In this document: positions 1-7,607 of the stretch, piece after piece
How the letters are laid out: each line of letters begins with the position of its first letter
Numbering within the stretch: the stretch's first letter is position 1
Assembly: GCA_947632015.1 (NCBI GenBank)
Contig: CANRNP010000012.1
Coordinates: forward strand, 1-40,313
Reading direction: 5' to 3'
Length of the DNA stretch: 40,313 bases
DNA from: an uncultured Clostridia bacterium
GTDB taxonomy: Bacteria; Bacillota; Clostridia; Christensenellales; Borkfalkiaceae
Made by a program: the position numbers and the translations under genes
The notes under the pieces: generated by a model
What the model saw: only the letters and a program-made list of their open reading frames with translations
Told to the model about the DNA's origin: nothing
Database searches by the model: none

Positions 1-409
1 GAAAACCACGCTTTTCCATAAGCGCACTCAATTTGCCGCATACCTGCGGCTTAATGTCCGATGCAACGAACAAGAGGGCAAAAAGGTTAAAGCGAGAGCG
101 CACGTTTCCTCGAACGATTATTTTCGACGACACCCCTTCCGTCACGCGCTTCGCGCGTGACACCCACCCCTCAAGGGGTGGGCAAGGGGGAAAGGAGCAA
201 AGAATCGTTCGAAACTCTAAAATCCTCTGCGCGTTGGAAAACCACGCTTTTCCATAAGCGCACTCAATTTGCCGCATACCTGCGGCTTAATGTCCGATGC
301 AACGAACAAGAGGACAAAAAGGTTAAACCGCTAACGCCCGTTTCCTCGAACGATTCTTTTCGACGACGCCCCGAAGGAGGCGGAGGAGCAAAGAATCGTT
401 CGAAAACTT
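1..409. repeat. Two-copy direct repeat with palindromic core; no gene in this stretch
   Basis: The sequence starting at 1 recurs at 237, about 75 bases being almost identical, and the similarity continues through the segments at 77-130 and 312-366. Each copy ends in a long inverted repeat: TCGAACGATTATTT at 110-123 faces its complement at 199-212 with one mismatch, and TCGAACGATTCTTT at 346-359 faces a perfect 14-base complement at 390-403. The first copy carries about 45 extra bases between its arms, including a nested 9-bp hairpin at 141-161. I see no coding potential. The second hairpin ends 7 bases from the cysK stop codon, so it may act as its 3' end, although it has no T run. Confidence 0.75.
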
Positions 410-1336
410 TTATTCGTAAAGTTCTGTCGAAAGATACCTGTCGCCCGAATCGGGAAAGAGAACGACGATGTTTTTGCCGAAATTTTCCTCCCGCTTTGCA
501 AGCTCCGTGGCGGCAAAGAGCGCCGCGCCCGAAGAGATGCCCGCGAGCACCCCCTCCGCCTTGGCAAGTTCCCTGCCCGCTTCAAACGCCGCTTCATTCT
601 CCACGGGAATAATCTCGTCGCAGACGGACATGTCGAGCGTTTTGGGGATAAACCCCGCGCCGATCCCCTGCAACTTATGCGCGCCCGCGCGACCTTTTGA
701 TAATACGGGCGAAGAGGCGGGCTCCACGGCGACGACTTTGACCGCCCCGTTCTGCGCTTTAAGGAATTTCCCCGCGCCCGTGAGCGTGCCGCCCGTGCCG
801 ACGCCCGCGACGAAAAGATCCACTGCGCCGCGCATGTCCTTCCAGATTTCGGGACCTGTGGTGCGGAAATGCACTTCGGGATTGACGGGATTTTCGAATT
901 GCGAGGGAAGAAAGGCACCCTCGATCTCCTGCGCGAGTTCCTCCGCCTTCGCGATCGCTCCCTTCATGCCCTTTGCCCCCTCGGTGAGCACGATCTCCGC
1001 GCCGTACGCTTTGAGAAGTTTCCGCCGTTCAACGCTCATCGTTTCGGGCATGGTGAGGATGCAACGGTACCCCTTTGCCGCCGCGATCGCCGCAAGCCCG
1101 ATGCCCGTGTTGCCCGACGTCGGTTCGATGATGACGGCGCCCTCTTTGACGGCGCCCCGCCGTTCGGCGTCCTCGATCATCGCCTTCGCGATCCTGTCCT
1201 TTACAGAGCCCGTGGGATTGAAGGCTTCGAGCTTGGCAAAGAGCCTCGCCTTTAAGCCGAGTTTCTTCGCATATCGTTTGAGTTCGAGAATGGGCGTGCC
1301 GCCCACAATTTCCGCGATCCCGCCATAGAGCGCCAT
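410..1336 (-). CDS. cysK: Cysteine synthase (O-acetylserine sulfhydrylase), CysK family
   Basis: The 308-residue product is a complete fold-type II PLP enzyme, the usual length for CysK. It is predicted to make L-cysteine from O-acetylserine and sulfide in the cytoplasm. Visible family signatures are the PLP lysine in GSVKDR near residue 43-48, the TSGNTG phosphate-side loop near 74, the GTGGTL glycine loop near 180 and the GISSGAA motif near 270. The ATG at 1336 follows an AAGGAG ribosome site. It is the last gene of a probable three-gene unit with the flavodoxin/ferredoxin gene 42 bases upstream. Serine acetyltransferase (cysE) is not in the window. Specificity between cysteine synthase A and B types cannot be settled from sequence alone. 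Confidence 0.93.
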   Translation of the reverse strand: MALYGGIAEIVGGTPILELKRYAKKLGLKARLFAKLEAFNPTGSVKDRIAKAMIEDAERRGAVKEGAVIIEPTSGNTGIGLAAIAAAKGYRCILTMPETMSVERRKLLKAYGAEIVLTEGAKGMKGAIAKAEELAQEIEGAFLPSQFENPVNPEVHFRTTGPEIWKDMRGAVDLFVAGVGTGGTLTGAGKFLKAQNGAVKVVAVEPASSPVLSKGRAGAHKLQGIGAGFIPKTLDMSVCDEIIPVENEAAFEAGRELAKAEGVLAGISSGAALFAATELAKREENFGKNIVVLFPDSGDRYLSTELYE

Positions 1337-1378
1337 ATTCTTTTCTCCTTTATCCTCGCTTACCGCGCCTAAGGCGCT

Positions 1379-2224
1379 TCACTTCCCTTCCATTTCGCGG
1401 AAGTAACGCAGGTAGCTCTTTCTGCAATAGCGGATGACGTCGGCGTCCGCGGCGGGTTCGCCCTCAAAGGAGTATTCCCCGTTCACCCGCCAGCCGTTTA
1501 GAAGGGATATCCTGACCGCGTCTTTGGGGCAATGGAAGGAGCAACCCATGCAGGCGGCGCAATTTTTGCCGAATTTCGGCTTGCCGTCTACCATCATGAT
1601 ATTCCCCTGCGGGCAAATTTTTGCACAGAGACCGCAACCGACGCACTTTTCCGTCGCCTTGAAGCGCCTGCCGATGAGCGGCATCGCCGTGTGCTCGACG
1701 CGGAGGGTAAACGAGACCATTCTGCGGAAGGGTCCGTTTTTGCAGAGGCTCCCCTCTCCCGCGGCGATCGCGCGGGCGTCCTGCGGAAAAGCCCGCTCTG
1801 CGTCCCGCTTCATGCGCACCGCCATGCCGTCCGGGTGGCGGAAAATGATGTTATAGGGCATAACATAATGGAATTCTCCCCGCACGGGATAGCCCTTTCC
1901 GCCGAGAATGCGCTTGGGGGTGATGCCCGACGCCTCGTTGAGCTTCAAAGGTTCGCCCGAAGTACGCACGAGCCAAACGGGCAGAAGTTTTTGCGCGGGG
2001 GGAAGGGTTTTGAGAAATTTGAGGACTGGCACGGGCGCATTGAAGGCATGCACGGGATAGCCGAGGAGGATCCCGTCGTAACCGTTCGGCGGGGGCGGCG
2101 TGCAATCGGAAGAGATCGCGTACACGTCCGCCGTCTGCCCCAGAAGGCGCAGTTCCGCGGCAAGGCGGTCGCACGCCCAGCGCGTATTGCCCGTACCCGA
2201 AAAACAATAGACGACAAACCTCAT
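1379..2224 (-). CDS. EFR1-type flavodoxin/ferredoxin fusion protein
   Basis: The 281-residue protein combines an N-terminal flavodoxin-like domain with two C-terminal [4Fe-4S] clusters. The FMN phosphate loop is visible as FSGTGNTRWA at residues 8-17. The clusters are CVGCGLCAKICP and CAACMGCSFHCP, both of the C-x2-C-x2-C-x3-C type, near residues 195-235. This layout matches EFR1-family ferredoxins of anaerobes, which presumably shuttle low-potential electrons in the cytoplasm; the partner is unknown. The start at 2224 was chosen because ATGA overlaps the stop codon of the upstream SDR gene and the flavodoxin fold begins immediately. The overlap indicates translational coupling within the SDR-EFR1-cysK unit. 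Confidence 0.88.
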   Translation of the reverse strand: MRFVVYCFSGTGNTRWACDRLAAELRLLGQTADVYAISSDCTPPPPNGYDGILLGYPVHAFNAPVPVLKFLKTLPPAQKLLPVWLVRTSGEPLKLNEASGITPKRILGGKGYPVRGEFHYVMPYNIIFRHPDGMAVRMKRDAERAFPQDARAIAAGEGSLCKNGPFRRMVSFTLRVEHTAMPLIGRRFKATEKCVGCGLCAKICPQGNIMMVDGKPKFGKNCAACMGCSFHCPKDAVRISLLNGWRVNGEYSFEGEPAADADVIRYCRKSYLRYFREMEGK

Positions 2225-3756
2225 GTTTCGTCCCCGCAGAAGGTGATTTTTGCCGCACCGTTTTCGAATTCGTAGCGGACGTTCTCCTCTTTTTCGTGCG
2301 AATCGTACCACACCTGCGCAAAAAACGGGATGTCTTTCGCAAGGCGGTCGAAATCCCACGGCGAGGGCTGGCAGCACTTGGGACACCAGTGCCCGCCGCG
2401 CAAAACGGTGTAGGGCGTCATTTCGAATTCATGACCGTCGTGACATTTCCAGCGCAATTTCGCGTACGGATCGGTCACTTCGCCGGAAAGGCACTCTCCC
2501 CCGCGGAAGGAAGCCGCCGCGCGCATGTCGCCGATCTCCCATTTTTCCATCGGCTTTTCCTCATCGTAGCCGTGGCTGAGCAGAAGCCCGTTTTTCTTCG
2601 CGTTCTCCACGCTACGAAAGGCGGAAAACTCGCCGAAATCCCCTTTTGCGATGAGCGTGGTCTCCTTCCACGAAGCGGGGGGCATGCCGTCCCCGAACGA
2701 GGCAAAGGTACGCGCCCTGTCGCCGTTTTTCCGCCAACGGTAGGGAGAATTCGGGTGATTGCGCAATTTTTTGAACAGGAACAGATCGATGAGTTTTGCG
2801 GGAACGAGCTTGCCAAGCGCGTAGAGCTTATGCGCCTTTCCGATCTCTTTCCAGTAATCGGAGGGGTTGTCCCGCTGATAATTAAACAACGTTTCAAGTT
2901 CGTCGCCGTCCGAAAACCACAGCCCGTGGAAATTCCGCGTAGCGAACCATTCGGGCTTGAAAAACTTTTCCGCGCTGCCGCCGATGATCGAAAACCCGTC
3001 CTTGAAGGTATCGTAGCCCGTCTGCATCGCCTTTTCGCCCGCGCCGATGTTATAGATCTTTTTCCAGAAGCCGGGGATCTCGCCCTTCATATCCCGCTCC
3101 AAGATCCGCTTGATCAGATAGCCGCTGTCCCGCGCGCTCACCCATTCCAAGGGGGCGTTGAGGCAGGTATGGAACATGAGCCCGTCGCTCACGTTGTCGC
3201 GCATCATGTTGGGGTGGAGCATGGCGGTCTGGCGGAGGACCGCCCAACGCTTTAAGCCCGCTTCGAGGCAATAGCGCTCCCCTTCGAGTTTGTGCATGGC
3301 GTAGGCGTCGAAAGCGCTCACGAGGAGAGGATCGCCCACCCTGCCGAAGGGGTGCTTTTCGTTGCGGTTCCCGTAGAGGGCAACCGTGGAGATGTGGATA
3401 TAGCTCGGCTGGGGAAGCGCCGCCTTTACGGCGTTCGCCATCGCGATGGCGCCGCGGCGGTTGCATTCCTCGCTCGCCGCAAAATCGGCGTCGGAGCGGG
3501 GCGGGATGACCGCCGCCATGTGGACGACGTAATCGGTCCCCTCTACGAGTTTTTTACAGAGCGCCTCGTCGGCGACCGAGCCGCGCAACACCTCGATCCG
3601 GTCGCCGTATTCCCTGCGGTATCGCTTTGCGAGTTTGTCGTTTTTCTTTTTATCGGAGAGGAGAACGCGCACGAGCTCCACACAGCGGAGCTGCATCGTT
3701 TGGAGCAGGACTTCCCTGCCCATATTGCCGCTCGTTCCCGTCATTGCGATCTTCAT
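2221..3756 (-). CDS. Extended SDR (NAD-dependent epimerase/dehydratase) fused to a zinc-ribbon domain
   Basis: The 511-residue protein starts with an extended SDR fold: GTSGNMG at residues 7-13 binds the nucleotide, STVALYG follows at 123-129, and the catalytic pair is Y152/K156 (YAMHK). It probably oxidises, reduces or epimerises a sugar nucleotide or similar substrate, which is not recognisable. After about residue 400 comes an unrelated tail with C438, H442, C458 and C461 in a W-x-C-x3-H...C-P-x-C layout, resembling the DUF4379-type zinc ribbon. The start at 3756 follows an AGAGGA ribosome site, and a longer frame upstream lacks support. A promoter lies at 3794-3822. Its role with the downstream EFR1 and cysK genes is unclear. 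Confidence 0.85.
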   Translation of the reverse strand: MKIAMTGTSGNMGREVLLQTMQLRCVELVRVLLSDKKKNDKLAKRYRREYGDRIEVLRGSVADEALCKKLVEGTDYVVHMAAVIPPRSDADFAASEECNRRGAIAMANAVKAALPQPSYIHISTVALYGNRNEKHPFGRVGDPLLVSAFDAYAMHKLEGERYCLEAGLKRWAVLRQTAMLHPNMMRDNVSDGLMFHTCLNAPLEWVSARDSGYLIKRILERDMKGEIPGFWKKIYNIGAGEKAMQTGYDTFKDGFSIIGGSAEKFFKPEWFATRNFHGLWFSDGDELETLFNYQRDNPSDYWKEIGKAHKLYALGKLVPAKLIDLFLFKKLRNHPNSPYRWRKNGDRARTFASFGDGMPPASWKETTLIAKGDFGEFSAFRSVENAKKNGLLLSHGYDEEKPMEKWEIGDMRAAASFRGGECLSGEVTDPYAKLRWKCHDGHEFEMTPYTVLRGGHWCPKCCQPSPWDFDRLAKDIPFFAQVWYDSHEKEENVRYEFENGAAKITFCGDET

Positions 3757-3793
3757 AAAATTTTCCTCTGTGTCGAAAAAAGTCGATACCCAA

Positions 3794-3822
3794 AGTATAT
3801 TATTTTTCCGCGGCGTTGTCAA
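3794..3822 (-). promoter_or_regulatory. Sigma-A promoter for the SDR-EFR1-cysK unit
   Basis: On the minus strand TTGACA (3822-3817) is separated by 17 bases from TATACT (3799-3794). Transcription would start near 3787, leaving a leader of about 30 bases with the AGAGGA ribosome site. Confidence 0.8.
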
Positions 3823-3852
3823 CCCTGTAACGAATAGTTATGACTTTTTTCG

Positions 3853-3884
3853 AAAAAAGTCCTCCCCCGCTTTGAGGGGAGGAC
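3853..3884 (-). terminator. Intrinsic terminator of the membrane protein gene
   Basis: Read on the minus strand, a 9-bp stem (GTCCTCCCC with its complement at 3859-3867) closes a short loop and is followed by six T residues. The T run is also half of a perfect 20-bp palindrome at 3842-3861, so the element is compact and could form a second hairpin downstream. Confidence 0.85.
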
Positions 3885-3910
3885 GACGACGTAGAGTGAC
3901 TGAGGGGTTT

Positions 3911-4921
3911 TCAGAAATCCTCTTGGCTCGTTTCTCGCAGTTCGCTCTCCGCTTCCCGAAGGAACGCCCGTCCTTTGAGCGCCGAGAATACCGTAATTGC
4001 CAAACTCAGCAGATACATTGCGACCGCCGCGGCGAGAAAGGCATAAGACACCGTTCCGTAAAATGCGATCCCCAGCTCTTCACTGCTGTAAGCGAGCAGG
4101 GGGAAATAAGTAAATTGTATGTATTCGGAGCCGAGGATCCCCCCGCCGCCCAACATGGAATCGAAATCGAATACCTTTTCTATTTCGACGCCGTAACTGA
4201 AATTTCTCATCAGAAGATAGTAACCCAGTCCGCATAAGAGCCAGACCGCGAACAATATTACGCGCGGGAATACTTCTTTCCCGATCAGATCGGCACGAAT
4301 TCCGTCCGCATAAGGAGTATTCTTCCCCAAATGGGAGAGAAGGATCGCCGTCTGCCCGCGTTTGCGCAATTTGCGATACGCGCTCAGAGATTCAAGGAGC
4401 GGGATCCCCCCGAAAATGAGCAAAAACAGCACGACCGCAATCATGAGAATTTGGCTGATCCTTACAGTCCACGTCATAACGCTCTTCTCCGCACGGAAGG
4501 AACTTTCGACAAATAAAATCACTTCGTCGAAAAAGGAAAAGGAGTCCACGACCCGCGTCTCGTGAATCGGATCGAGGTCGACTTTCAATTCAAAGATGAA
4601 CAGCGGTGCGAACAAAAGGACGAGCCCGGCGATCCAACAGAACGCACTGGCGACGATCTGGATCAGATAGAACGTTTTCAGTTGTCTGTCGTACTTTTCG
4701 AGCGTTGCGCTTCCCTGCAAGTTCTCGGCAAATTTTTGAAACTCTTCCGCGCTCTCCACGTCTTTCCGCTCTTGCCGCAGTTCCCCGACCGCCGATTTTG
4801 TCCACTTCGCCCCCTTCCACACGAGGCGCACGGTATAAGCGACAAAGAAAACGATGACGGCGACTACCCCCGCGATTACGGCGACTTCCCACCCCTTCAT
4901 TGCCAACAGATCTGCTTTCAT
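3911..4921 (-). CDS. Uncharacterised multi-pass membrane protein under XRE-type operator control
   Basis: The 336-residue protein is not recognised. It has about five hydrophobic spans, near residues 11-34, 83-111, 155-176, 218-238 and 287-313. A charged, possibly coiled-coil loop (about 40-82) lies between the first two, and a hydrophilic acidic C terminus follows the last. No catalytic motif is visible. The ATG at 4921 follows an AGGTGA ribosome site. The gene is divergent from a small XRE regulator 83 bases away, and its promoter contains a perfect inverted-repeat operator between -35 and -10, so repression by that regulator is likely. It ends at a strong intrinsic terminator. A stress-induced or toxin-like role is possible but unproven. 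Confidence 0.8.
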   Translation of the reverse strand: MKADLLAMKGWEVAVIAGVVAVIVFFVAYTVRLVWKGAKWTKSAVGELRQERKDVESAEEFQKFAENLQGSATLEKYDRQLKTFYLIQIVASAFCWIAGLVLLFAPLFIFELKVDLDPIHETRVVDSFSFFDEVILFVESSFRAEKSVMTWTVRISQILMIAVVLFLLIFGGIPLLESLSAYRKLRKRGQTAILLSHLGKNTPYADGIRADLIGKEVFPRVILFAVWLLCGLGYYLLMRNFSYGVEIEKVFDFDSMLGGGGILGSEYIQFTYFPLLAYSSEELGIAFYGTVSYAFLAAAVAMYLLSLAITVFSALKGRAFLREAESELRETSQEDF

Positions 4922-4942
4922 TTTCTCACCTCTTTTGACAGT

Positions 4943-4971
4943 ATTATATAGGATGATGTCCTATAAGTCAA
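4943..4971 (-). promoter_or_regulatory. Promoter of the membrane protein gene
   Basis: On the minus strand TTGACT (4971-4966) is followed after exactly 17 bases by a perfect TATAAT (4948-4943). The spacer coincides with the inverted repeat at 4947-4965, so a bound repressor would block RNA polymerase. The predicted leader is only about 15 bases and contains the ribosome site. Confidence 0.88.
4947..4965. promoter_or_regulatory. Operator 1 (TATAGGA-N5-TCCTATA)
   Basis: This is a perfect 7-bp inverted repeat with a 5-base spacer. It sits between the -35 and -10 boxes of the minus-strand promoter. Its half-sites match operator 2, centred 31 bp away, about three helical turns. It is the likely binding site of the adjacent XRE protein. 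Confidence 0.8.
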
Positions 4972-4978
4972 GAAAAAT

Positions 4979-4995
4979 ATAGGAAATTGTCCTAT
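4979..4995. promoter_or_regulatory. Operator 2 (ATAGGA-N5-TCCTAT)
   Basis: This 6-bp perfect inverted repeat has the same half-sites and spacer length as operator 1. It lies just before the ATG at 5005 of the regulator gene, which suggests autoregulation. It also covers a possible upstream TTG start at 4987, one reason to prefer the ATG. Confidence 0.78.
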
Positions 4996-5004
4996 TATTC
5001 AACC

Positions 5005-5217
5005 ATGGATATTGCAAAAACGGTGGGAGAAAACTTGAAGCTGGCAAGAAAAGCAATGGGCATAACACAAGCACAGATTGCCAAGGAGCTCAACAAGTAT
5101 CAATCCGATTACAGCGACTATGAAACAGGGAAAGTAAGGCTGAGTTACGAGCTGATCGTCTATTTTTGTAATCGGTTCGACGTGACGCCGAACGATCTGT
5201 TCGGATTTGAAAAATGA
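5005..5217 (+). CDS. Small XRE-family helix-turn-helix repressor
   Basis: The 70-residue protein is almost entirely one Cro/C1-type DNA-binding domain. The N-terminal helix is followed by GITQAQIAKEL (first HTH helix and turn), a recognition region with YSDYETGKVRLSYE, and NRFDVTPNDLFG, the typical final helix. It has no dimerisation or sensor domain, so it resembles minimal repressors of the phage or toxin-antitoxin kind. The start is placed at the ATG at 5005; a TTG at 4987 would add six residues but lies inside an operator. It is divergent from the membrane protein gene and probably represses both that gene and itself through operators at 4947-4965 and 4979-4995. Confidence 0.88.
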   Translation: MDIAKTVGENLKLARKAMGITQAQIAKELNKYQSDYSDYETGKVRLSYELIVYFCNRFDVTPNDLFGFEK

Positions 5218-5249
5218 CCCCTCCGCCATCTGCGAAGAGGTCATATCGG

Positions 5250-5300
5250 GGCGCCGCGGCGGGTGACCCGCCGCGGCGCCTCCTCTCCCCGGAAACGGGG
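5250..5300. terminator. Tandem hairpins between converging genes
   Basis: A perfect 14-bp GC-only stem (5250-5263 with 5267-5280, three-base loop) is followed by a 5-bp stem with a GAAA tetraloop on the plus strand (5287-5300). There is no T run on either side, so termination here would be of a non-classical kind. It separates the XRE gene from tex, whose stop codon is at 5303. Confidence 0.5.
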
Positions 5301-5302
5301 AT

Positions 5303-7468
5303 CTATCTTCTTTTCATCGTCAACGAAATTCTGCCCTTCTTTTCGTCGACTTCCTTCACCCAAACGGTGACTACGTCCCCCACCGACAGAACTTCGGAGG
5401 GATGGCGGAGAAAACGGTCGGAGATCTCGGAGATGTGCACGAGACCGTCCTGGTGCACGCCGATGTCCACAAACGCGCCGAAATCGATCACGTTGCGCAC
5501 CGTGCCTTTGAGTTCCATGCCCGGTTTGAGGTCCTTGATCTCCAAAACGTCCGTCCTGAGCACGGGCGGGGGAAGTTCTTCGCGGGGGTCCCGTCCGGGG
5601 CGTTTGAGTTCTTTCGCAATGTCGAAGAGGGTCGGCAAACCGACGCCGCAGGTCGCCGCCGCCTTCTCCTCGCCGAACGAATGCAGGCGCTCCATTAAAT
5701 GTCCCAGCGCCCCCGCCTTTACGTCCGACGGCGAATAGCCGCAGAGCCCCAGCAATTTTTCCGCCGCCGCGTACGATTCGGGATGCACGCCCGTGTTGTC
5801 GAGCACGTTATCGCTCTCCGGCACTCGCAAGAAGCCCGCGCACTGTTCGAACGCCTTTGCGCCGAGTTTCGGCACTTTCAGAAGCTGTTTGCGGGAAGTG
5901 AACGAACCGTTCTCCTCGCGGTATTTTACCACGCCCGAAGCCGTCGCCGCGTTCAGACCGGCTACCCGCGCGAGCAGGGGGGCGGAAGCCGTGTTTACGT
6001 CTACCCCGACCGCGTTCACGCAGTCCTCCACGACGCCGTCGAGCGCCTCGGAGAGCCGTTTTTCGGGCATATCGTGTTGGTATTGCCCCACGCCGATCGA
6101 CTTGGGATCGATCTTCACGAGTTCGGCGAGAGGGTCTTGGAGCCGCCGCGCGATGCTCACCGCGGAGCGCAGATTTACGTCGAAGTCCGGGAATTCCTTC
6201 GCCGCCAGCGGAGAAGCGGAATAGACCGAAGCCCCCGCCTCGTTCACGATGATATAGCTCACGCCCGAACCGCTTCCGAGTTCGCGGAGCAGTTCCACCG
6301 TCATCGCCTCCGTTTCGCGGCTCGCCGTGCCGTTCCCGATCGCAATATGCCGCACGCCGTATTTTTTGATATGCGTCTTTAACTTTTCGATACATTCCCG
6401 CTTTTGGCGCTCCCCGTAAGTGGGATAGACGACGTCGGTCGAGAGCACCTTCCCCGTGCCGTCCACAACCGCCACTTTACAGCCCATGCGGTAACCGGGG
6501 TCGAGCCCCATCGTCACGAAGCCCTTCACGGGCGGCTGCATCAAAAGGGGGCGCAGATTGAGCGCAAATTGCCCGATGGCGCCCTCGCAAGCCTTTTCGG
6601 TGAGCGCGGCGCGCACTTCCCGCTCCACCGAGGGGGCGATGAGGCGGTCGTAACCGTCCCCGATCGCGCTCTCGACGAAGGCGGTCGAAGCGCAGGCGGG
6701 TTTTTTCAAGACGAAACGGCGGATGAGGGAGAGCGCAAGTTCGCGGTCGGTCTCCACCGAAACTTTCAAAAATCCCTCCCGCTCTCCGCGGTCGATGGCG
6801 AGCACCTGGTGCCCCGCGATCTTGCCCACGGGGGAAGAAAAGCGGTAATAGTTGCGGTAGACGGAATCTTCGGGCTCCTTCTTTGCGGCGGAAGAGAGGA
6901 CTTCCCCGCGGGAGAGCCACAGCTCGCGCATCCTGCCGCGCACGGCGGCGTCGTCCGAAATGCGTTCGGCAACGATGTCGTTCGCCCCCGCAAGCGCCTC
7001 CTCCGCGGAGTTCACCCCCTTTCCGGGATCGACGAACGCGCCCGCGGCAAAGAGCGGGTCGGGCGTTTGCGCGCTCTGTTCGAAGAGGAGATCGGCGAGC
7101 GGTTCGAGCCCCTTTTCACGGGCGACCGTCGCGCGGGTGCGCCGCTTTTGCTTATACGGGCGGTAGAGGTCCTCCACGGCGGCGAGGGTCTCGGCGCCGT
7201 CGATGGCGCTTTGGAGTTCTTCGGTGAGTTTCCCCTGCGCCTCGATGGCTTTTTTCACCTCTTCCCGCCGCGCGGCGAGATTGCGCAGATACTGTAAGCG
7301 GTCGGCGAGGACGCGGATGGTCTGGTCGTCCATCGTGCCGTGCATCTCCTTCCGGTAGCGCGCGATGAAGGGCACCGTATTCCCCTCGTCGAGCAGGGTG
7401 ACAACGTTCTGAACGTGCTCTTCCGTTTTATCGAGCTCTCTTGCAAGCGTTTGTACGATCGTAGGCAT
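5303..7468 (-). CDS. tex: Tex family RNA-binding transcription accessory protein
   Basis: The 721-residue protein is a full-length Tex homologue. It has the N-terminal helical Tex region (residues 1-190), a YqgF/RNase H-like core beginning near GLDPGYRMGCKVA (about 318), helix-hairpin-helix segments (about 490-560), and a C-terminal S1 RNA-binding domain (about 645-720, including GMELKGTVRNVIDFGAFVDIG). Tex proteins bind nucleic acid and are linked to transcription and RNA turnover; the precise role is poorly defined. The ATG at 7468 follows AAGGAG, and a promoter lies at 7498-7526. It appears monocistronic, converging on the XRE gene. Confidence 0.95.
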   Translation of the reverse strand: MPTIVQTLARELDKTEEHVQNVVTLLDEGNTVPFIARYRKEMHGTMDDQTIRVLADRLQYLRNLAARREEVKKAIEAQGKLTEELQSAIDGAETLAAVEDLYRPYKQKRRTRATVAREKGLEPLADLLFEQSAQTPDPLFAAGAFVDPGKGVNSAEEALAGANDIVAERISDDAAVRGRMRELWLSRGEVLSSAAKKEPEDSVYRNYYRFSSPVGKIAGHQVLAIDRGEREGFLKVSVETDRELALSLIRRFVLKKPACASTAFVESAIGDGYDRLIAPSVEREVRAALTEKACEGAIGQFALNLRPLLMQPPVKGFVTMGLDPGYRMGCKVAVVDGTGKVLSTDVVYPTYGERQKRECIEKLKTHIKKYGVRHIAIGNGTASRETEAMTVELLRELGSGSGVSYIIVNEAGASVYSASPLAAKEFPDFDVNLRSAVSIARRLQDPLAELVKIDPKSIGVGQYQHDMPEKRLSEALDGVVEDCVNAVGVDVNTASAPLLARVAGLNAATASGVVKYREENGSFTSRKQLLKVPKLGAKAFEQCAGFLRVPESDNVLDNTGVHPESYAAAEKLLGLCGYSPSDVKAGALGHLMERLHSFGEEKAAATCGVGLPTLFDIAKELKRPGRDPREELPPPVLRTDVLEIKDLKPGMELKGTVRNVIDFGAFVDIGVHQDGLVHISEISDRFLRHPSEVLSVGDVVTVWVKEVDEKKGRISLTMKRR

Positions 7469-7497
7469 ACTATCATTTCTCCTTATGGCAGAGCTCT

Positions 7498-7526
7498 ATC
7501 TTATCACAAATGCGGAATTTTTGCAA
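7498..7526 (-). promoter_or_regulatory. Promoter of tex
   Basis: On the minus strand TTGCAA (7526-7521) and TAAGAT (7503-7498) are separated by 17 bases, with the predicted start about 20 bases before the AAGGAG ribosome site and ATG. Confidence 0.7.
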
Positions 7527-7558
7527 GAAAATTTCACGCCGCGGAGCGGGAAAAGAAC

Positions 7559-7587
7559 TTGCCTTTGCCGCTCTTTCATGGTACAAT
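7559..7587 (+). promoter_or_regulatory. Promoter of the lipoprotein gene
   Basis: TTGCCT (7559-7564) and TACAAT (7582-7587) are spaced by 17 bases. The leader contains AGGAGG seven bases before the ATG at 7608. Confidence 0.7.
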
Positions 7588-7607
7588 GAAAACAGGAGGC
7601 AAAAATC

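Noticed and set aside
157-612. Open frames in the left-end repeat region
   Set aside because: They cross the palindromic repeats and the antisense strand of cysK, and are rich in Arg and Pro as expected for spurious GC-rich frames.
3842-3861. Perfect 20-bp palindrome as a regulator binding site
   Set aside because: It is explained by the T run of the terminator at 3853-3884 and its complementary A run, so no separate operator needs to be assumed.
4987-5004. TTG at 4987 as start of the XRE gene
   Set aside because: The TTG lies inside an operator-like inverted repeat, and the HTH domain begins normally from the ATG at 5005.
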